From Reyranella sp. (GTDB lineage: Bacteria; Pseudomonadota; Alphaproteobacteria; Reyranellales; Reyranellaceae), in the NCBI GenBank assembly GCA_019745575.1, contig JAIETA010000061.1, positions 1-39,403 on the forward strand: a DNA stretch of 39,403 nt. Reading direction: 5' to 3'. The translations under genes and the position numbers were made by a program. Below the pieces are notes generated by a model. That model made no database searches and was not told the origin of the DNA. It worked only from the letters and a program-made list of their open reading frames with translations. This document shows positions 33,077 through 39,403 of the stretch, in pieces (position 1 is the stretch's first letter; each line of letters begins with the position of its first letter).

Positions 33077-33105
33077 CTTTCCGCCGGCGGTCTGCGTGGT
33101 ATAGT
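33077..33105 (+). promoter_or_regulatory. Possible dnaN promoter
   Basis: TATAGT (33100-33105) is a good -10 in the 212-bp dnaA-dnaN gap. The -35 is weak: CTTTCC (33077-33082) at 17-bp spacing. It lies about 88 bp before the dnaN ATG. Confidence 0.4.
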
Positions 33106-33193
33106 CTCCGACCGTTCCGCCGGGGTGTTTCCCAGCCTGCGAAACGGGGTGTCTGAACCGCATTTTTTGGCCCCTCGTTACAGCGACCCAACC

Positions 33194-34308
33194 ATGAAAC
33201 TGACGATCGAACGGGCAGCCCTTCTGAAGGCGCTGGCCCATGTCCAGAGTGTGGTCGAGCGGCGGAACACGATCCCGATCCTGTCCAATGTCCTGATCAC
33301 TGCCCAAAAGGGCAGGCTGAGCCTGGCGGCGACCGATATGGATCTCGCCATCACCGAGTCGGTCGAGGCAACGGCTGCCAAAGCCGGCTCCACGACCGCG
33401 CCGGCCCACACGCTCTACGAGATCGTCCGCAAGCTGCCCGACGGCGCTCAGGTCGAACTGGAGACGGCGTCCGACGGCGGCAGTCTGGTGATTCGCGCCG
33501 GACGTTCGCGCTTTACGCTGCAGTGCCTGCCGCCGGCCGATTTTCCCGCCATGAGCGAAGGCGACCTGCCGCACCGCTTCCAACTGCCGGCAACCGATCT
33601 CAAGGGCATCATCGATCGCACCCGCTTCGCCATCTCCAACGAGGAGACGCGCTACTACCTGAACGGCATCTATTTCCATGCCGCGACGTCCGGCGGCACC
33701 CAGGTCCTGCGCGGCGTCGCCACCGACGGCCATCGCCTGGCCAGGGTCGAGGTGCCGCTGCCCAAGGGCGCGGGCGAAATCCCGGGAGTAATCGTGCCGC
33801 GCAAGACGGTGGGAGAGGTCCGCAAGCTCCTCGATGAAAGCGACGGCTCGGTTGATGTCGAACTGTCCGACACGCGAATCCGTTTCGCCAGCGGCAACGT
33901 CACCCTGGTCTCCAAGCTGATCGACGGCACGTTCCCCGACTACGAGCGGGTCATTCCGACCGGCAACGACAAGGTCCTGAACGTGCCGTGCAAGGAGTTC
34001 GCCCACGCAGTCGATCGCGTTTCGACCATCTCCACCGAGAAATCCCGGGCGATCAAGCTCGCGGTCGCCAACGGCATCGTCACGCTGTCGGCGACCAGCC
34101 CCGATGCCGGCAGCGCGACCGAGGAGATCGAGGTCGACTACAAGGCCGCCGCCCTCGAGATCGGCTTCAACTCGCGCTACCTGCTCGACATCACCGAGCA
34201 GATCGCCGGCGCCGAGGCGCGCTTCCTCATGGCCGATGCCGGTTCGCCCACGCTGGTGCGCGACGGCGCCGACGAAAGCGCGCTCTACGTGCTCATGCCG
34301 ATGCGGGT

Positions 34309-34312
<4 letters not shown>
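33194..34312 (+). CDS. dnaN: DNA polymerase III beta subunit (sliding clamp)
   Basis: A 372-residue clamp protein that forms a ring on DNA and tethers the replicative polymerase. It begins MKLTIERAALLKALAHVQSV, the usual N-terminus. Three clamp domains follow, with VVERRNTIPILSNVLI, the second-domain FAISNEETRYYLNGIYFH and the C-terminal ALYVLMPMRV that shapes the binding pocket for clamp-binding peptides. ATG 33194 gives standard length; an in-frame ORF to 33035 adds unrelated residues. Its stop overlaps the recF ATG (ATGA). Confidence 0.97.
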
Positions 34313-38606
<4,294 letters not shown>

Positions 38607-38633
38607 AGTGCCTGTTCGGCAACTTTTCACGCC

Positions 38634-39029
38634 CTAAAGCACCATCTGCGTCTGGGTGACGACGGCCACCAGCTTGCCCTCGGCCGTGGTGATGCGGGTC
38701 GTCCAGACCATGGTCCGCCGGCCGCGGTGGATGGGCGTGGTTTCGCCGATCACCGTGGCGCCGACCGGCGCCGGCCCGACGAAGTTGGTCTTGCTCTCGA
38801 TCGTGGTCGTGCCCTTGCCTTCGGGCAGGTTGAGCACGGTGGCGGCAGCCCCCAGCGTGTCGGCGAAGGCCATGACCGCGCCGCCGTGCAGGATGTCAGG
38901 CCGCGTGCAGAGTTCGGGCCGGACCACCATCTCGGCGCGCACGCCGGTTTCGCTGGCGGCGGTGAATTTCAGCCCCAGCACCTTGGCGAAGGGCAGCTGG
39001 TGGGCGTTCAGAAGTGCTAGCTTGTCCAT
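38634..39029 (-). CDS. PaaI-type hotdog-fold thioesterase
   Basis: A 131-residue hotdog protein of the PaaI/acyl-CoA thioesterase group, which hydrolyses acyl- or aryl-CoA thioesters. LHGGAVMAFADTLG (47-60) holds the family HGG motif and the likely catalytic D57; TTTIESKTNFVGPAPVG is the usual following strand. ATG 39029 is chosen because GAGG lies about 9 nt upstream; the in-frame ATG at 39044 overlaps that site. The substrate is unknown. Convergent with the exported-protein gene, 27 bp apart. Confidence 0.88.
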   Translation of the reverse strand: MDKLALLNAHQLPFAKVLGLKFTAASETGVRAEMVVRPELCTRPDILHGGAVMAFADTLGAAATVLNLPEGKGTTTIESKTNFVGPAPVGATVIGETTPIHRGRRTMVWTTRITTAEGKLVAVVTQTQMVL

Positions 39030-39150
39030 TGGCGGATCCCTCATCCTGGCAGGTCTCGATGCCCACCCGACATAGCCGGCGAAACGGCCCCGGTCATCCG
39101 CACCATTACCTTCGAGGTCATGATCGCGCTTCCCGGCCGGCCCGGCGCCG

Positions 39151-39336
39151 ATGAGCGTGGTCGGTCGCGTCGCCGAGCTGTGGCGCTACCCCATCAAGAG
39201 CATGGCGGGCGAAGCGCTGGCCGAGACCTTCATCGGCAAGGGCGGCGTGAGCGGCGACAGGCGGCTCGCCTTCGCCGACGCCGACCCGGCGGGCTTTCCG
39301 CTCACTGCACGCACGCGCAAGGAGATGAGGCTGTGA
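39151..39336 (+). pseudogene. MOSC N-terminal-like reading frame, broken off after 61 codons
   Basis: MSVVGRVAELWRYPIKSMAG, then GVSGDRRLAFADADPAGFPL, matches the start of MOSC-domain proteins (molybdenum-cofactor sulfurase C-terminal type), which normally run past 200 residues. Here a TGA at 39334-39336 ends the frame at KEMRL, just where homologues continue. None of the three frames in the remaining 67 bp resumes a MOSC sequence, so a simple one-base frameshift does not explain it. An insertion, a rearrangement or an assembly end are all possible. No ribosome site is obvious. Confidence 0.5.
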
Positions 39337-39403
39337 AAAAATCCCTGGCGCCTTGGCCTGAATTTCGATTCGCTGTCCGCCATCTGATTTGAGCGAGGTT
39401 TCG

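Noticed and set aside
38607-38633. Bidirectional terminator between the exported protein and thioesterase genes
   Set aside because: The 27-bp gap holds no inverted repeat long enough to support one.

Overview
The window is G+C-rich (about two-thirds by eye) and densely coded. It looks like a chromosomal segment of an alphaproteobacterium. Pointers are a contiguous rpsT / rhodanese-dnaA / dnaN-recF-gyrB block, two DUF1127 genes, GcvA-like LysR regulators, clustered GANTC (CcrM-type) sites and the general style of the metabolic genes. A Reyranella- or Rhodospirillales-like source would fit but cannot be proved from the sequence alone. I saw no tRNA or rRNA gene, CRISPR array or intact insertion sequence.

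Layout. 1-1471 (minus): a membrane-anchored Ser/Thr protein kinase, cut by the window edge, and a 60-residue membrane protein. 1758-4028 (plus): a tight SDR / DUF1445 / DUF2848 gene run. 4004-8327: alpha/beta hydrolase, CaiB-type CoA-transferase, small P-loop kinase, a racemase homologue without catalytic cysteines, and a NYN-LOTUS protein. 8450-9478: fatty acid desaturase. 9511-12542 (minus): an apparent operon of LLM flavin monooxygenase, MarR regulator, PPOX-type flavoprotein and secreted hydrolase, with a 20-bp palindrome just upstream. 12620-14655: a signal-peptide-bearing Fe/Mn superoxide dismutase, and a LysR gene divergent from a DUF1127 gene that ends at a strong terminator. 14796-18935: TPR protein, leuC, leuD and an EamA exporter. 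18936-19415 is a non-coding tract. 19416-22896: zinc-less MDR oxidoreductase, M20 deacylase and a KamA-type radical-SAM enzyme. 22907-24719: a PCuAC-like protein behind a second LysR gene that is again divergent from a second DUF1127 gene. 24780-30121: Ada, Smr protein, TPR protein, YggS, MutM and enoyl-CoA hydratase.

30141-38005 is the replication core. It holds rpsT with a clear promoter and terminator, then about 500 bp of non-coding DNA with six GANTC sites and nested inverted repeats. After that come a rhodanese gene overlapping dnaA, a hairpin, dnaN overlapping recF by 4 nt, and gyrB. The remainder has an exported protein of unknown function, a PaaI-type thioesterase and a MOSC-type reading frame that breaks off after 61 codons near the right edge.

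The most interesting signals are the duplicated LysR/DUF1127 divergent modules, the MarR-type operator in front of the flavin monooxygenase operon, the GANTC cluster and rhodanese coupling upstream of dnaA, and several homologues with altered active sites (racemase, PCuAC). Most other genes are recognisable housekeeping or catabolic functions. Many starts were reassigned from ribosome-binding sites, and some of these use GTG or TTG.
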